A stretch of 64,000 nucleotides of DNA from Pseudomonas fluvialis (GCF_002234375.1 NZ_NMQV01000014.1:164009-228008); one strand, 5' to 3'. Shown: positions 9,693 to 18,734, counted from the first letter of the stretch. The notes: generated from the sequence alone by a model not told the origin. A program made the numbers and translations.

Positions 9693-12413
9693 ATGAATGA
9701 CGGCTTGGCAGGCAGTTCGGTGATGATTGAGGCGGCCAGCTCTTTCTATCGCCCCCCCTTGCCACCGGGCTACCTGTCGCGTCCGCAGTTGTGCCAGCGT
9801 CTGCACGCGGGGCTGACTGGACGGCTGCTGCTGATCAGCGCTCCGGCGGGCTTCGGCAAGAGCTCGCTGGCCATCGAGTGCTGTGAAACCTTGCCAGCCC
9901 CCTGGCATTCCCTGTGGCTTGGGCTCAGTGCGCGCGATGCCGATCCCGGGCGTTTCCTTGAGCGACTGTTGCTTGGCTTGCGTGAACAGCGCGCGGGCTT
10001 TGGCGAGGAAGCACTGGTTCAGTTGCGCTTGCGCCAGCGTCACCAGCCCTTCGCCTTCGAACAGTGGCTGGGCGAGCTACTCGATGAGTGGCAAGCACTC
10101 CCGCAGGCGTCGGCTCCGTTGTTGTTGGTGCTGGACGACTACCATCTGGCGCAGGGTGAGGTGCTGGATCGTTGCCTGCAGTTTCTGCTCAACCACCTGC
10201 CCCAGGGGTTGGTGCTGCTGGTGACCAGTCGTCAGCGCCCTGACTGGCACCTGGCGCGCCTGCGCCTGGCCCGGCAACTGCTGGAGCTGCAGGAACAGGA
10301 CCTGCGGCTGAGTGATGCCGAGATGCTCGAGCTGGCGCGTGCGCAGGGGGCTGGCCTGCCCGCTGAGCTGCTGAGTGCGCTGCTGGCTCGCAGTGAAGGC
10401 TGGGTGGCGGGCTTGCGCCTGTGGCTGCTGGCGGCGCAGGAGTCCGCCGAACCGGCGCTGCTGGAGCGTGGCCTGCAGGGTGACCAGGGACTGATCCGTG
10501 ACTACCTGCTGGAAGAGGTGATCGAGCGGCAGAGCGCGGAGGTGCAGGGGTTTTTATTGCGCACCGCTTTTCTTGAGCGCTTCTGCGCAGAGCTCTGCGA
10601 TGCACTGCGCGATGCGCATGACAGCCAGCCGATCATTGCCCAGTTGCAGGCCAACCAGGTATTTCTCGTGCCGCTCGACGAGCAGGGCCGCTGGTTTCGT
10701 TATCACCACCTGTTCTCCGACCTGTTGCGCAACCGTCTTGAGCAGGCTGGCGAGCCGCTGGTCGGCCTGCATCTGCGCGCCTGTCGCTGGTTCAGTGGCC
10801 AGGGGCTGCTGGATGAAGCGATTGACCAGGCATTGCGTGCCGGTCACCCAGAGGTGGCGGCCAGCCTGGTGCAGAATCTTTCCGAAGAGCAACTGTTGGC
10901 GGAACAGAATGTCGGGCAACTCTTGCGCTGGAAGATGGACCTCCCCGACAGCCTGCTGGCCAGCACGCCGCGCCTGATCATCCTCTACGGCTGGGCGCTG
11001 GCGCTGGCCTGCCAGCTGGATGCGGCTGAAGAGCTCAGCGACTGTCTGGCGCGCTTTCTGCCGGCACGTGACGGCGCGAGCCAGCAGGGCTTGCTGCAAC
11101 AGTGGCTGGCACTCAGCGGCTTCATTGCCCGCGGGCGCGGTGATACCCGACGTGCCGAAGCCTATTGCAGCGAGGCGCTGGCCAGTGGCGGGCATGAACA
11201 AGCCGGGCAGCGCCTGCTCTGTTTGTCGACCCTGGCCAACCTGGCCGTGGCGCGTGGCGACCTGTGGCGGGCGCGCGGCCTCAATCGCGATGCCCTGGAG
11301 CTGGCCCAGCGCATGGGCAATCCGTTGTTCGAGGCGCTGGCCTACTATGACCGCGCGCGCGTGTTGCAGGCGCGTGGCGAAGTGCGCCGCGCCTTGGCTG
11401 AGATCCATGCCGGGCAGGCACTGCTCGCCGACCTGCCGGCCCAGCGGCATTACGCGATTCGTGCACGCCTGGCCCTGTACCAGGGTTACCTGCTGACCCT
11501 GCAAGGTGACTGGCAAACCGGCGAAGCCTGCTTTGCCGCCGGTATCCACGAGGCGCGGCAGTGTCGTGATATCAGTCTGCTGCTGGGCTATTGTGTGCTG
11601 GCGCGGAGTGCTGGCTGGCGTCAGGATTTCAATGCGGCTTTCGCCCAGCTGGCTGAGGCGGAACGGCTCATGCACAGCTGGGATGTTCCGCCGGTGTACT
11701 ACCTGGCGATGATTACCCTGGTCAAATGTGAGCTGTGGCTGGCCCAGGGGCAGCTGGAGATGGCTGCTGCCTGGCTGGCTCGTCTGGCTCTGACCTACAG
11801 TGGCGAAGAAGCGGCGGCAGCGCCGGAATTCCACCCGCAACTGCCCCTGCATATCCAGCTCTATCAGGCTCGCCTGGCTCACCTGCAAGGGGATGATGCG
11901 CAGGCTGAGCGGCGTCTGCGCGGGCTGATCGGGCAGGCACAGAGTCAGGGCGGCCAGCTGCTGGCACTGATTGCGCAGACCCGGCTGTTCAGCCTGCTGC
12001 AGGGCGCCGGGCGCTCGGTCGAGGCGCAGCAGGTGCTGGGCGACGCCTTGCAGGTGGCCGAGGGTGGGGCACTGATGCCACTGCTGGAGTTGTTGCAGCG
12101 ACAACCGGAAACCTGGCGTGGCGCCTTGCAAGCCTGCGCGCCTGGCCCGCTACGCGACCAGTTGCTCGGTTACCTGCCAGTGCTTTCCAGTCCACTGCCG
12201 GTCACCTCAGGCAACCTGGCCGAACCGCTGTCTGGTCGAGAGAGCGATGTATTGCGTCTGATCGCCCAGGGCTACTCGAATCAGCAGATCAGCGAGCGGC
12301 TGTTCATCTCGTTGCATACGGTGAAAACCCACGCCCGGCATATCAACAGCAAGCTCGGCGTGGAGCGGCGTACCCAGGCCGTGGCGCGGGCCAAGGAACT
12401 GGGCCTGCTGTAA
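9693..12413 (+). CDS. LuxR family regulator, MalT-like (large ATP-binding)
   Basis: A 906-residue signal-transduction ATPase-type activator. A P-loop appears early (ISAPAGFGKSSLA, about residue 50), followed by a Walker B-like LLLVLDDYH near residue 140, a winged-helix region, a long alpha-helical TPR-like middle with alternating Leu/Ala repeats (about 400-800), and a C-terminal LuxR-type helix-turn-helix (LSGRESDVLRLIAQGYSNQQ ... FISLHTVKTHARHINSKLG). The start ATG has AGGGA eight bases upstream; another in-frame ATG 33 bp later is possible. It lies just downstream of the ligase/DUF1302/DUF1329 genes in the same direction and is the obvious candidate regulator. The inducer is unknown, perhaps an acyl compound sensed by the TPR domain. 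Confidence 0.88.
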   Translation: MNDGLAGSSVMIEAASSFYRPPLPPGYLSRPQLCQRLHAGLTGRLLLISAPAGFGKSSLAIECCETLPAPWHSLWLGLSARDADPGRFLERLLLGLREQRAGFGEEALVQLRLRQRHQPFAFEQWLGELLDEWQALPQASAPLLLVLDDYHLAQGEVLDRCLQFLLNHLPQGLVLLVTSRQRPDWHLARLRLARQLLELQEQDLRLSDAEMLELARAQGAGLPAELLSALLARSEGWVAGLRLWLLAAQESAEPALLERGLQGDQGLIRDYLLEEVIERQSAEVQGFLLRTAFLERFCAELCDALRDAHDSQPIIAQLQANQVFLVPLDEQGRWFRYHHLFSDLLRNRLEQAGEPLVGLHLRACRWFSGQGLLDEAIDQALRAGHPEVAASLVQNLSEEQLLAEQNVGQLLRWKMDLPDSLLASTPRLIILYGWALALACQLDAAEELSDCLARFLPARDGASQQGLLQQWLALSGFIARGRGDTRRAEAYCSEALASGGHEQAGQRLLCLSTLANLAVARGDLWRARGLNRDALELAQRMGNPLFEALAYYDRARVLQARGEVRRALAEIHAGQALLADLPAQRHYAIRARLALYQGYLLTLQGDWQTGEACFAAGIHEARQCRDISLLLGYCVLARSAGWRQDFNAAFAQLAEAERLMHSWDVPPVYYLAMITLVKCELWLAQGQLEMAAAWLARLALTYSGEEAAAAPEFHPQLPLHIQLYQARLAHLQGDDAQAERRLRGLIGQAQSQGGQLLALIAQTRLFSLLQGAGRSVEAQQVLGDALQVAEGGALMPLLELLQRQPETWRGALQACAPGPLRDQLLGYLPVLSSPLPVTSGNLAEPLSGRESDVLRLIAQGYSNQQISERLFISLHTVKTHARHINSKLGVERRTQAVARAKELGLL

Positions 12414-12524
12414 AGAAGAAATTACCTGGCAGCGGTGCAACTTGCTCAGGGCGGTGCAGGTCATATCAGGCAACCGCAGCGCCAGTCGGCGCGCGGTATT
12501 TCCTGTCCCCTGAGGAGATTCGCC

Positions 12525-12896
12525 ATGTTGCGTCATCTGCCCCCTGTCGCTGTGTTGTCAGTCGGTTTGCTGCTGGCGGGTCATACCCAGGCCGGCGAAC
12601 GGGAAGCCTGGATCATCGGAACCGTGGCGGGCGTGGCACTTGGCTCGGTGCTCGCCGGGCAGCGCCATGAGGCACCGCGCCAGCAGGGTTACGCGCCGCA
12701 GTCCGGCTACTACGGACGAGCGCATGGCCAGCCCCAGGGGTTTGCCCGCTGGGAGCAGCGGCGCGAGCAGCCGTCCCACTACCATCGTCCGCACAAGCCG
12801 CGGCAGGCCTATCGGCAGGGTTACCAGCAGGGTTATCAGCAGGGCCTGCGTGATGCTGGCCGGCACAGCTATTACTACGCACCACCGCGTTGGTAG
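12525..12896 (+). CDS. Small exported Gln/Tyr/Arg-rich protein
   Basis: 123 residues with a good ribosome binding site (GAGGAG seven bases before ATG). It begins with a signal peptide (MLRHLPPVAVLSVGLLLAGH ... TQA), then a short glycine-zipper-like hydrophobic stretch (IIGTVAGVALGSVLAG), then a tail with repeated QGYQQGYQQG-type units, histidine and tyrosine. Proteins with this layout are common in pseudomonads and have no assigned function; the glycine zipper suggests outer-membrane association. It follows the LuxR gene by 111 bp. I do not recognise a named family. Confidence 0.7.
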   Translation: MLRHLPPVAVLSVGLLLAGHTQAGEREAWIIGTVAGVALGSVLAGQRHEAPRQQGYAPQSGYYGRAHGQPQGFARWEQRREQPSHYHRPHKPRQAYRQGYQQGYQQGLRDAGRHSYYYAPPRW

Positions 12897-13033
12897 GCCT
12901 GTCAAGCGATAGCCACTATTGGCAAAAGTGATTTCAAGTCGTGCATGCGGCTCCCTAGCATCTGCCCCGTACTCACCGCCAGCGACCAGCCCGGCCCTGG
13001 CGGGATTCTGTTATCAGCACGAGGTTACGACAG

Positions 13034-13279
13034 ATGCACTATGCCTTTACCGTCCTGCTGGCCCTTGGCCTGCTCGGCACCGCTCACGCTTCGGATACGC
13101 CTATCGAGGATTACCACTACGGCCAGGCTCTGGACATTGCCCAGGTACTGCGTGTGGAAACCGACACCAGCAAGCACTGTGGTCCCGTGGAGGCGCGTAT
13201 GACCTACCGCGACTCCAAGGGTGCCGAGCGCGTATTGCGCTACCGCACCCTGGCCGATGCCTGCAGCACGCAGAACTGA
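13034..13279 (+). CDS. DUF2790 small periplasmic protein
   Basis: An 81-residue exported protein: signal peptide ending at AHAS (about residue 20), then the family core EDYHYGQALDIAQVL and a C-terminal MTYRDSKGAERVLRYRTLAD with a cysteine on each side (KHCGPVEA and DACSTQN), which may form a disulfide. DUF2790 proteins are typical of Pseudomonas, often multicopy and metal- or stress-regulated, with unknown function. GAGG lies about 10 bases upstream of the start. Confidence 0.82.
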   Translation: MHYAFTVLLALGLLGTAHASDTPIEDYHYGQALDIAQVLRVETDTSKHCGPVEARMTYRDSKGAERVLRYRTLADACSTQN

Positions 13280-13402
13280 TCGGACGCTTGTGGCACCGGC
13301 GCCAGGAGGCGTCGGATGCCGAACGGACTACTGGCGAGATACTGTGCCTGCCCGCGTGACTTGGCTAAGCTTCCCTGTACGGACAGCATGTGGGGGCAAG
13401 GT

Positions 13403-14518
13403 ATGTCGCAGCTTCACCAATGGCAGGAGCAGGGGCCGCTACAGCACAAGCTGCAACAGCTCCTGCACACCCTGCAACAGAAGTATCCCGAAGTGCAGCG
13501 CCTGGCTGTGGCGCTGTATGACCATGGCAGCGATTGGGTAAAAACCTTCGTCGCCGTAGAAAACGGCGCCAATGCCTTGCCCTTCTATCATGCGCGCCTG
13601 CATGACACGACCTGGCTGCAGACGGTGGCGGCGAGCCAGACGCCGCGGGTGATCAACGACTTCAGCGTGCTGGAAGACAGCCACAAACAGCATGTTCAAG
13701 CCCTGCTGGAAGCCGGCTACCGGGCCAGTTACACCCTGCCGATGTGCGTGAACGGCTATTTCTTCGGCTTTGTGTTCTTCAATGCCCGGCAAGCCGGAAC
13801 CTTTCAGGGGGCGCTGCTCAGCGAGCTGGATGTGCTTGGCCACCTGGCCAGCCTGATGGTCTACAACGAACGCTCCAGCGTGCGTACGCTGCTCGCCACA
13901 CTCAAGTCGGCGATGAACCTGACCCACGCGCGTGACCCGGAAACCGGCAACCACCTGGAGCGCATGTCGCGCTATGCGCGGCTGATCGCCCAGGGTATCG
14001 CCCCGGCCAAGGGGCTGGATGACAGCTTTGTCGAGCACATCTACCTGTTCGCGCCGCTGCATGACCTGGGCAAGATCACCGTCCCCGACCGCGTACTGCT
14101 CAAGCCCGGCCGCTTGGACGACGAAGAACAGCGCATCATGCGTGAGCATGCCCGCGCCGGCCTGCAGCTGATCGACCAGTTGCTGGACAACTTCGGCCTG
14201 GCCAGCGTCAGCCAGGTGCCGATGTTGCGCAATATCGTCATGCACCACCATGAGCTCTATGACGGCACGGGCTATCCCTGTGGCCTGGTAGGCGAGGGGA
14301 TTCCCCTGGAGGCGCGGATCGTCACGGTGGCTGATGTGTTCGATGCGTTGACCAGCGAGCGCCCCTACAAGCAGGCCTGGAGCAATACCGAGGCGTTTGC
14401 CTGGATGGCCGCGCGTGCCGGGCAGATGTTCGACCCGGCCTGCCTGCAGGCATTGCAGGCGCGCGCCGAGGAAGTGGCGCATATCCAGCAGTGTTTCCGT
14501 GAGAACGTGTTCGGCTGA
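13403..14518 (+). CDS. HD-GYP domain phosphodiesterase with N-terminal GAF-like domain
   Basis: A 371-residue cytosolic protein. Residues 20-170 look like a GAF sensor (VALYDHGSDWVKTFVAVENG). The C-terminal half carries the HD-GYP metal site: ETGNHLERMSRYA, HDLGKITVPDRVLLKPGRL, HHHELYDGTGYPCGL and DVFDALTSERPYK. All of the family's metal ligands and the GYP triplet appear intact, so cyclic-di-GMP hydrolysis is plausible. The start is uncertain: this ATG has only a G-rich stretch upstream, and an in-frame ATG lies 15 bp earlier. It stands alone, so the pathway it serves is not indicated. Confidence 0.85.
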   Translation: MSQLHQWQEQGPLQHKLQQLLHTLQQKYPEVQRLAVALYDHGSDWVKTFVAVENGANALPFYHARLHDTTWLQTVAASQTPRVINDFSVLEDSHKQHVQALLEAGYRASYTLPMCVNGYFFGFVFFNARQAGTFQGALLSELDVLGHLASLMVYNERSSVRTLLATLKSAMNLTHARDPETGNHLERMSRYARLIAQGIAPAKGLDDSFVEHIYLFAPLHDLGKITVPDRVLLKPGRLDDEEQRIMREHARAGLQLIDQLLDNFGLASVSQVPMLRNIVMHHHELYDGTGYPCGLVGEGIPLEARIVTVADVFDALTSERPYKQAWSNTEAFAWMAARAGQMFDPACLQALQARAEEVAHIQQCFRENVFG

Positions 14519-14626
14519 AGGCGCGCCTGTGGGGTGAATAGCGCTGTACTTCTCAGCATTACGATACCTACGAAAATTCGCACGGCATGAGAAAGGGCCA
14601 GTCCTGCGACCAGCCCTGTGTGCCGC

Positions 14627-16123
14627 TTAACCGTTACTCGGGAAAGCGAACTGCGCCGCTTCGTGGCTGGCGCGCTGCGGCCAGCGCTGGGTGATGGTCT
14701 TGCGCTTGGTGTAGAAGCGCACGCCGTCCGGGCCGTAGGCATGCAGGTCGCCAAACAGCGAGCGCTTCCAGCCGCCGAAGCTGTGGTAGCTCACCGGCAC
14801 CGGCAGCGGCACGTTGACGCCGACCATGCCCACCTCGATCTCGTCGCAGAACAGCCGGGCGGCTTCGCCGTCGCGGGTGAACAGGCAGGTGCCATTGCCG
14901 TACTCGTGGTCGTTGATCAGTTGCATGGCCTGCTCAAGGCTGGCGGCGCGCACCACGCAGAGCACCGGGCCGAAGATTTCCTCCTGGTAGATGCTCATCT
15001 GCGGGGTCACCTGGTCGAACAGCGTACCGCCGACGAAGTAGCCGTCCTCGCAGCCCGGCACCACCAGTTGCCGGCCGTCGACCACCAGCTTGGCGCCTTG
15101 TGCCACGCCGGCATCGATATAGCCCTTGACCTTGTCACGCGCCGCGGCGCTGACCAGCGGGCCCATGTCCAGGCCGCAAGCGGTGCCGGCGCCGATCTTC
15201 AGCGCCTGAATCTTCGGCACCAGGCGCTCGATCAGTGCGTCGGCGACCTGATCACCGACCGCTACCACCACCGAGATGGCCATGCAGCGTTCGCCACAGG
15301 AGCCGTAGGCCGCACCCATCAGCGCATTCACGGCGTTGTCCAGGTCGGCATCCGGCAGCACCACGGCGTGGTTCTTCGCGCCACCGAGGGCCTGCACGCG
15401 CTTGCCGTGTTTGTTGGCTTCGCGGTAGATGTACTCGGCGATCGGCGTGGAGCCGACGAAGCTGATGGCCTTGACCTCGGGGGCTTCGATCAGGGCGTCC
15501 ACGGCGGCCTTGTCGCCATTCACCACGTTGAGCACGCCCTTGGGCAGGCCGGCTTCATGCAGCAGTTCGGCAATCAGCAGGGTCGAGCTGGGATCGCGCT
15601 CGGACGGCTTGAGGATGAAGCAGTTGCCGCAGACGATGGCCAGCGGGTACATCCACAGCGGCACCATGGCCGGGAAGTTGAACGGGGTGATGCCGGCGAC
15701 TACACCGAGCGGCTGGAAGTCGCTCCAGCTGTCGATGGCCGGGCCAACGTTGCGGTTGTATTCGCCCTTCAGCAGCTCCGGTGCGCCACAGGCGTACTCG
15801 ACGTTCTCGATGCCGCGCTGCAGTTCGCCCAGCGCATCTTCCAGGGTCTTGCCGTGCTCTTCGCTGATCAGCGCGGCGATCTTGTCCTTGTTGGCCTCCA
15901 GCAACTGCTTGAAGCGGAACATCACCTGCGCGCGTTTGGCCGGCGGTGTATTGCGCCAGGCGGGAAAAGCCGCCTGGGCGGCCTCGATGGCCTGTTGGAC
16001 GGTGCTCGCGTCGGCCAGTTCGACCTGACGGATGGCGGCGCCCAGCGCCGGGTTGTAGACCGCAGTCGTGCGGCCGCTGCGGAAGACGATTTCGCCGTTG
16101 ATCAGGTGGGCGATGGTGCTCAT
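14627..16123 (-). CDS. bauC: CoA-acylating (methyl)malonate-semialdehyde dehydrogenase, BauC/MmsA type
   Basis: A 498-residue aldehyde dehydrogenase. The NAD fold shows FVGSTPIAEYIYREA, and the catalytic cysteine lies in YGSCGERCMAIS. The lysine-rich QALGGAKNHAVVLPDADLD segment is typical of the CoA-dependent MMSDH subgroup. It converts malonate semialdehyde (3-oxopropanoate) or methylmalonate semialdehyde to acetyl- or propionyl-CoA. Directly after bauA and opposite a bauR-like LysR gene, the beta-alanine role is favoured over the valine-pathway mmsA role, although a single gene could serve both. I start at the ATG complementing 16121-16123; longer starts add an arginine/proline-rich extension without homology. 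Confidence 0.88.
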   Translation of the reverse strand: MSTIAHLINGEIVFRSGRTTAVYNPALGAAIRQVELADASTVQQAIEAAQAAFPAWRNTPPAKRAQVMFRFKQLLEANKDKIAALISEEHGKTLEDALGELQRGIENVEYACGAPELLKGEYNRNVGPAIDSWSDFQPLGVVAGITPFNFPAMVPLWMYPLAIVCGNCFILKPSERDPSSTLLIAELLHEAGLPKGVLNVVNGDKAAVDALIEAPEVKAISFVGSTPIAEYIYREANKHGKRVQALGGAKNHAVVLPDADLDNAVNALMGAAYGSCGERCMAISVVVAVGDQVADALIERLVPKIQALKIGAGTACGLDMGPLVSAAARDKVKGYIDAGVAQGAKLVVDGRQLVVPGCEDGYFVGGTLFDQVTPQMSIYQEEIFGPVLCVVRAASLEQAMQLINDHEYGNGTCLFTRDGEAARLFCDEIEVGMVGVNVPLPVPVSYHSFGGWKRSLFGDLHAYGPDGVRFYTKRKTITQRWPQRASHEAAQFAFPSNG

Positions 16124-16188
16124 GGCATGGCTCTCGTAGGGGGTATGCGGAACACCCCTCGCCCGTGGCGGGCGAGGGGCAGGGCGTA

Positions 16189-17535
16189 TCAGTCGAGGCT
16201 GTTCAGGACATCGCCGACGGCATTGAACAGGCTGTCCAGTTGCTCCGGACGGGTGTTGAAGGTCGGGCCGAACTGCAGGCAATCGCCGCCAAAGCGCACG
16301 TAGAAGCCGGCTTGCCACAGCTTGAGGCCGGCTTCGTAGGGGCGGATCACGGCGTCGCCATCGCGTGGCGCCAGTTGCAGGGCGCCGGCCAGGCCGCAAT
16401 TGCGGATGTCCAGCAGGTGTCGGCTGCCCTTGAGGCCATGCAGCTTGTCGGCGAACTGCGGGGCCAGTTCGGCGGCCTGCTGTACCAGCTGTTCCTGCTG
16501 CATCAGTTGCAGGGTGGCCAGGCCGGCGGCGCAGGCGACCGGGTGGGCGGAGTAGGTATAACCGTGGCTGAACTCGATCATGTGCGGCGCGGCCGGCTGC
16601 TGCATGAAGGTCTGGTAGATCTCCCGTGAGGCGATCACCGCGCCGAGCGGCACTGCGCCGTTGGTGATCTGCTTGGCGGTGTTCATGATGTCCGGGGTAA
16701 CGCCGAAGTACTCCGCGCCGCTCCAGGTGCCCAGGCGGCCGAAGGCGGTGATCACTTCGTCGAAGATCAGCAGGATATTGTGCTGCGTGCAGATCTCGCG
16801 CAGGCGCTGCAGGTAGCCCTTGGGCGGCACGATCACCCCGGCCGAACCGGACATCGGCTCGACGATCACCGCGGCGATGTTCGAGGCGTCGTGCAGTTCG
16901 ATCAACTTGAGCAGCTCATTGGCCAGCTCCACGCCGCCGGTTTCGGCCATGCCGCGGGTGTACGCCAGATGCGGTTGCAGGGTGTGCGGCAGGTGGTCGG
17001 CGTCCATCATCTGGCCGAACATCTTGCGGTTGCCGCCGATGCCGCCGAGGCTGGTGCCGGCGATGTTCACGCCGTGGTAACCGCGGGCGCGGCCGATGAA
17101 CTTGCTCTTGCTCGGCTGGCCTTTCAAGCGCCAGTAAGCTCGGGCCATCTTCACCGCCGTGTCGGCGCACTCGGAGCCGGAGCCGGTGAAGAACACATGG
17201 TCGAGGTCGCCGGGCATCAGCGCGGCAATCTGTTCGGCCAGGCGAAACGACAGCGGGTGGCCGTACTGGAAGCCCGGCGAGTAGTCCAGGCTGCCCAGTT
17301 GCTGGGCCACCGCCTGCTGGATTTCGCTGCGGCAGTGGCCGGCGCCGCAGGTCCACAGGCCGGACAGGCTGTCGAACACCTGGCGACCCTGGTCATCGAT
17401 CAGGGTGTTGCCGTGGGCGCCGACAATGATGCGCGGATCGCGCTGGAAGGCGCGGTTGGCGGTAAAGGGCATCCAGTGGGCGTCCAGCTTGAGCTGGCTG
17501 GCGACGACGGGGTCGGCGCGGTGCGGCAGGTTCAT
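16189..17535 (-). CDS. bauA: Beta-alanine (omega-amino acid):pyruvate aminotransferase
   Basis: A 448-residue class III PLP aminotransferase, matching the remembered length of Pseudomonas BauA. Motifs: HWMPFTANRAF near the N-terminus, the phosphate-binding GSGSECADTAVKMARAYW, the glutamate/aspartate pair LLIFDEVITAFGRLG, and the PLP lysine in NTAKQITNGAVPLGAV. It transfers the amino group of beta-alanine to pyruvate, giving malonate semialdehyde for the dehydrogenase encoded 65 bp downstream. An upstream in-frame ATG (17586) is rejected because it adds 17 residues with no family character. Divergent from the LysR regulator, with a candidate operator between them. Confidence 0.93.
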   Translation of the reverse strand: MNLPHRADPVVASQLKLDAHWMPFTANRAFQRDPRIIVGAHGNTLIDDQGRQVFDSLSGLWTCGAGHCRSEIQQAVAQQLGSLDYSPGFQYGHPLSFRLAEQIAALMPGDLDHVFFTGSGSECADTAVKMARAYWRLKGQPSKSKFIGRARGYHGVNIAGTSLGGIGGNRKMFGQMMDADHLPHTLQPHLAYTRGMAETGGVELANELLKLIELHDASNIAAVIVEPMSGSAGVIVPPKGYLQRLREICTQHNILLIFDEVITAFGRLGTWSGAEYFGVTPDIMNTAKQITNGAVPLGAVIASREIYQTFMQQPAAPHMIEFSHGYTYSAHPVACAAGLATLQLMQQEQLVQQAAELAPQFADKLHGLKGSRHLLDIRNCGLAGALQLAPRDGDAVIRPYEAGLKLWQAGFYVRFGGDCLQFGPTFNTRPEQLDSLFNAVGDVLNSLD

Positions 17536-17583
17536 GGCAGGTCTCGCAGGCGGCGGGAAGGGTTGCCGGCAGCGTGCCATGGG

Positions 17584-17612
17584 CATAAAGTCAGTAAAAC
17601 ATGGCTTTTATG
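17584..17612. promoter_or_regulatory. Candidate BauR operator in the bauA-bauR divergent region
   Basis: An imperfect inverted repeat, CATAAAG (17584-17590) and CTTTTATG (17605-17612), lies midway between the divergent starts in an otherwise GC-rich region. LysR regulators typically bind AT-rich interrupted dyads in such a position. Assigned by position and symmetry only. Confidence 0.4.
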
Positions 17613-17638
17613 ATGTTCAGTTAAGGTTCTGCTAAACA

Positions 17639-18559
17639 ATGCCTGCAGCACGCCCGCATACCCTGGCCCAGGTCAGCGATTTCGATGTACGCCTGCTCAA
17701 GCTGTTCCGCAGCGTGGTGGAGTGCGGTGGCTTCGCGGCGGCGGAAGGTGCGTTGGGCATTGGCCGCTCGGCGATCAGCCAGCAGATGGCCGATCTTGAA
17801 CAGCGCCTGGGCTTGCGTCTCTGCCAGCGCGGGCGCGCCGGCTTTGCGCTCACCGAGGAGGGCCGCGAGGTATACCAGGCCACTTTGCAACTGCTCGCGG
17901 CGCTGGAGAGTTTCCGCACCGAGGTCAACGGCCTGCATCAGCAGCTGCGTGGCGAACTGAACATTGGCCTGACCGACAATCTGGTGACGGTGCCGCACAT
18001 GCGTATCACCCATGCGTTGGCGCGGCTTAAAGAGCTGGGCCCGCAAGTGCCGATCAACATCCGCATGACCACTCCGGGCGAGGTGGAGCAGGGCGTGCTT
18101 GATGGCAGCCTGCAAGTGGGCGTGGTGCCGCAGGTGGGCGCGTTGTCCGGGCTGGACTATCGCCCGTTGTATGACGAGCGTGCCTTGCTGTACTGCGCGG
18201 TGGGCCACCCGCTGTTCCTTATCGAGGACGCCCAGCTGGAGGATGCGCGACTGGACAGCCAGGATGCCATCGCCCCGACCTTCCGCCTGCCTGCCGAAGT
18301 GCAGGGCCATTACCAGCGGCTGAACTGTACGGCCAGCGCCTCGGACCGCGAAGGCATGGCCTTCCTGATCCTCACCGGGCGTTATATCGGCTACCTGCCG
18401 GACCACTACGCGGCGGCCTGGGTGCAGCAGGGTCGCCTGCGCGCACTGAAAGCCGAGACGCGCAGCTACGCCATCACCCTGGCCGCAGTGACGCGCCGCG
18501 AGCGTCGCCCGCATCGCGTGCTGGAGGCGTTTTTACGGGCCCTGGAGGAAACGGCCTGA
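17639..18559 (+). CDS. bauR: LysR family regulator, BauR-like
   Basis: A 306-residue LysR-type regulator. The N-terminal winged helix covers residues 15-75 (DVRLLKLFRSVVECGGFAAA, GIGRSAISQQMADLEQRLGL). The effector domain follows from about 95 (LNIGLTDNLVT). Divergent orientation from bauA by about 100 bp matches the beta-alanine catabolism locus of P. aeruginosa, where BauR activates the bau genes. The bauB and bauD genes I remember from that locus are absent here. The start ATG has AAGG about 12 bases upstream, a weak site. Confidence 0.85.
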   Translation: MPAARPHTLAQVSDFDVRLLKLFRSVVECGGFAAAEGALGIGRSAISQQMADLEQRLGLRLCQRGRAGFALTEEGREVYQATLQLLAALESFRTEVNGLHQQLRGELNIGLTDNLVTVPHMRITHALARLKELGPQVPINIRMTTPGEVEQGVLDGSLQVGVVPQVGALSGLDYRPLYDERALLYCAVGHPLFLIEDAQLEDARLDSQDAIAPTFRLPAEVQGHYQRLNCTASASDREGMAFLILTGRYIGYLPDHYAAAWVQQGRLRALKAETRSYAITLAAVTRRERRPHRVLEAFLRALEETA

Positions 18560-18607
18560 GCAAGCGCCTTGCCGCTGGCCGGCAGTTTTGCTACAAAGCA
18601 GCCCCTG

Positions 18608-18683
18608 GCCGGTGTAGCTCAGTCGGTAGAGCAGCTCATTCGTAATGAGAAGGTCGCAGGTTCGATTCCTGTCTCCGGCACCA
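18608..18683 (+). tRNA. tRNA-Thr (anticodon CGT)
   Basis: A 76-nt cloverleaf from GCCGGTG to an encoded CCA. The anticodon loop TTCGTAA gives CGT (reads ACG), the D-arm has AGCTCAGTCGGTAGAGC and the T-arm is GGTTCGATTCC. The acceptor stem has one U-U mismatch at the sixth pair. No integrase or duplicated 3' end is visible nearby, so it is not being used as an attachment site here. Confidence 0.97.
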
Positions 18684-18690
18684 TGGACAC

Positions 18691-18720
18691 AAAAAAGCCC
18701 CGCAGTGATGCGGGCTTTTT
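18691..18720. terminator. Bidirectional terminator between tRNA-Thr and the chemoreceptor gene
   Basis: A-run, then a GCCCCGCA / TGCGGGC stem with one bulged C and a GTGA loop, then a T-run. With an A-run on one side and a T-run on the other it can stop both the tRNA transcript and the converging chemoreceptor transcript. Confidence 0.85.
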
Positions 18721-18734
18721 CGTTGCTGGCCGGG

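Noticed and set aside
14618..16303. Long plus-strand open frame opposite bauC
   Set aside because: Antisense shadow of a well-supported dehydrogenase.
18608..18683. tRNA-Thr as an integration site for a mobile island
   Set aside because: No integrase gene, no repeated tRNA 3' end and ordinary housekeeping genes on both sides.
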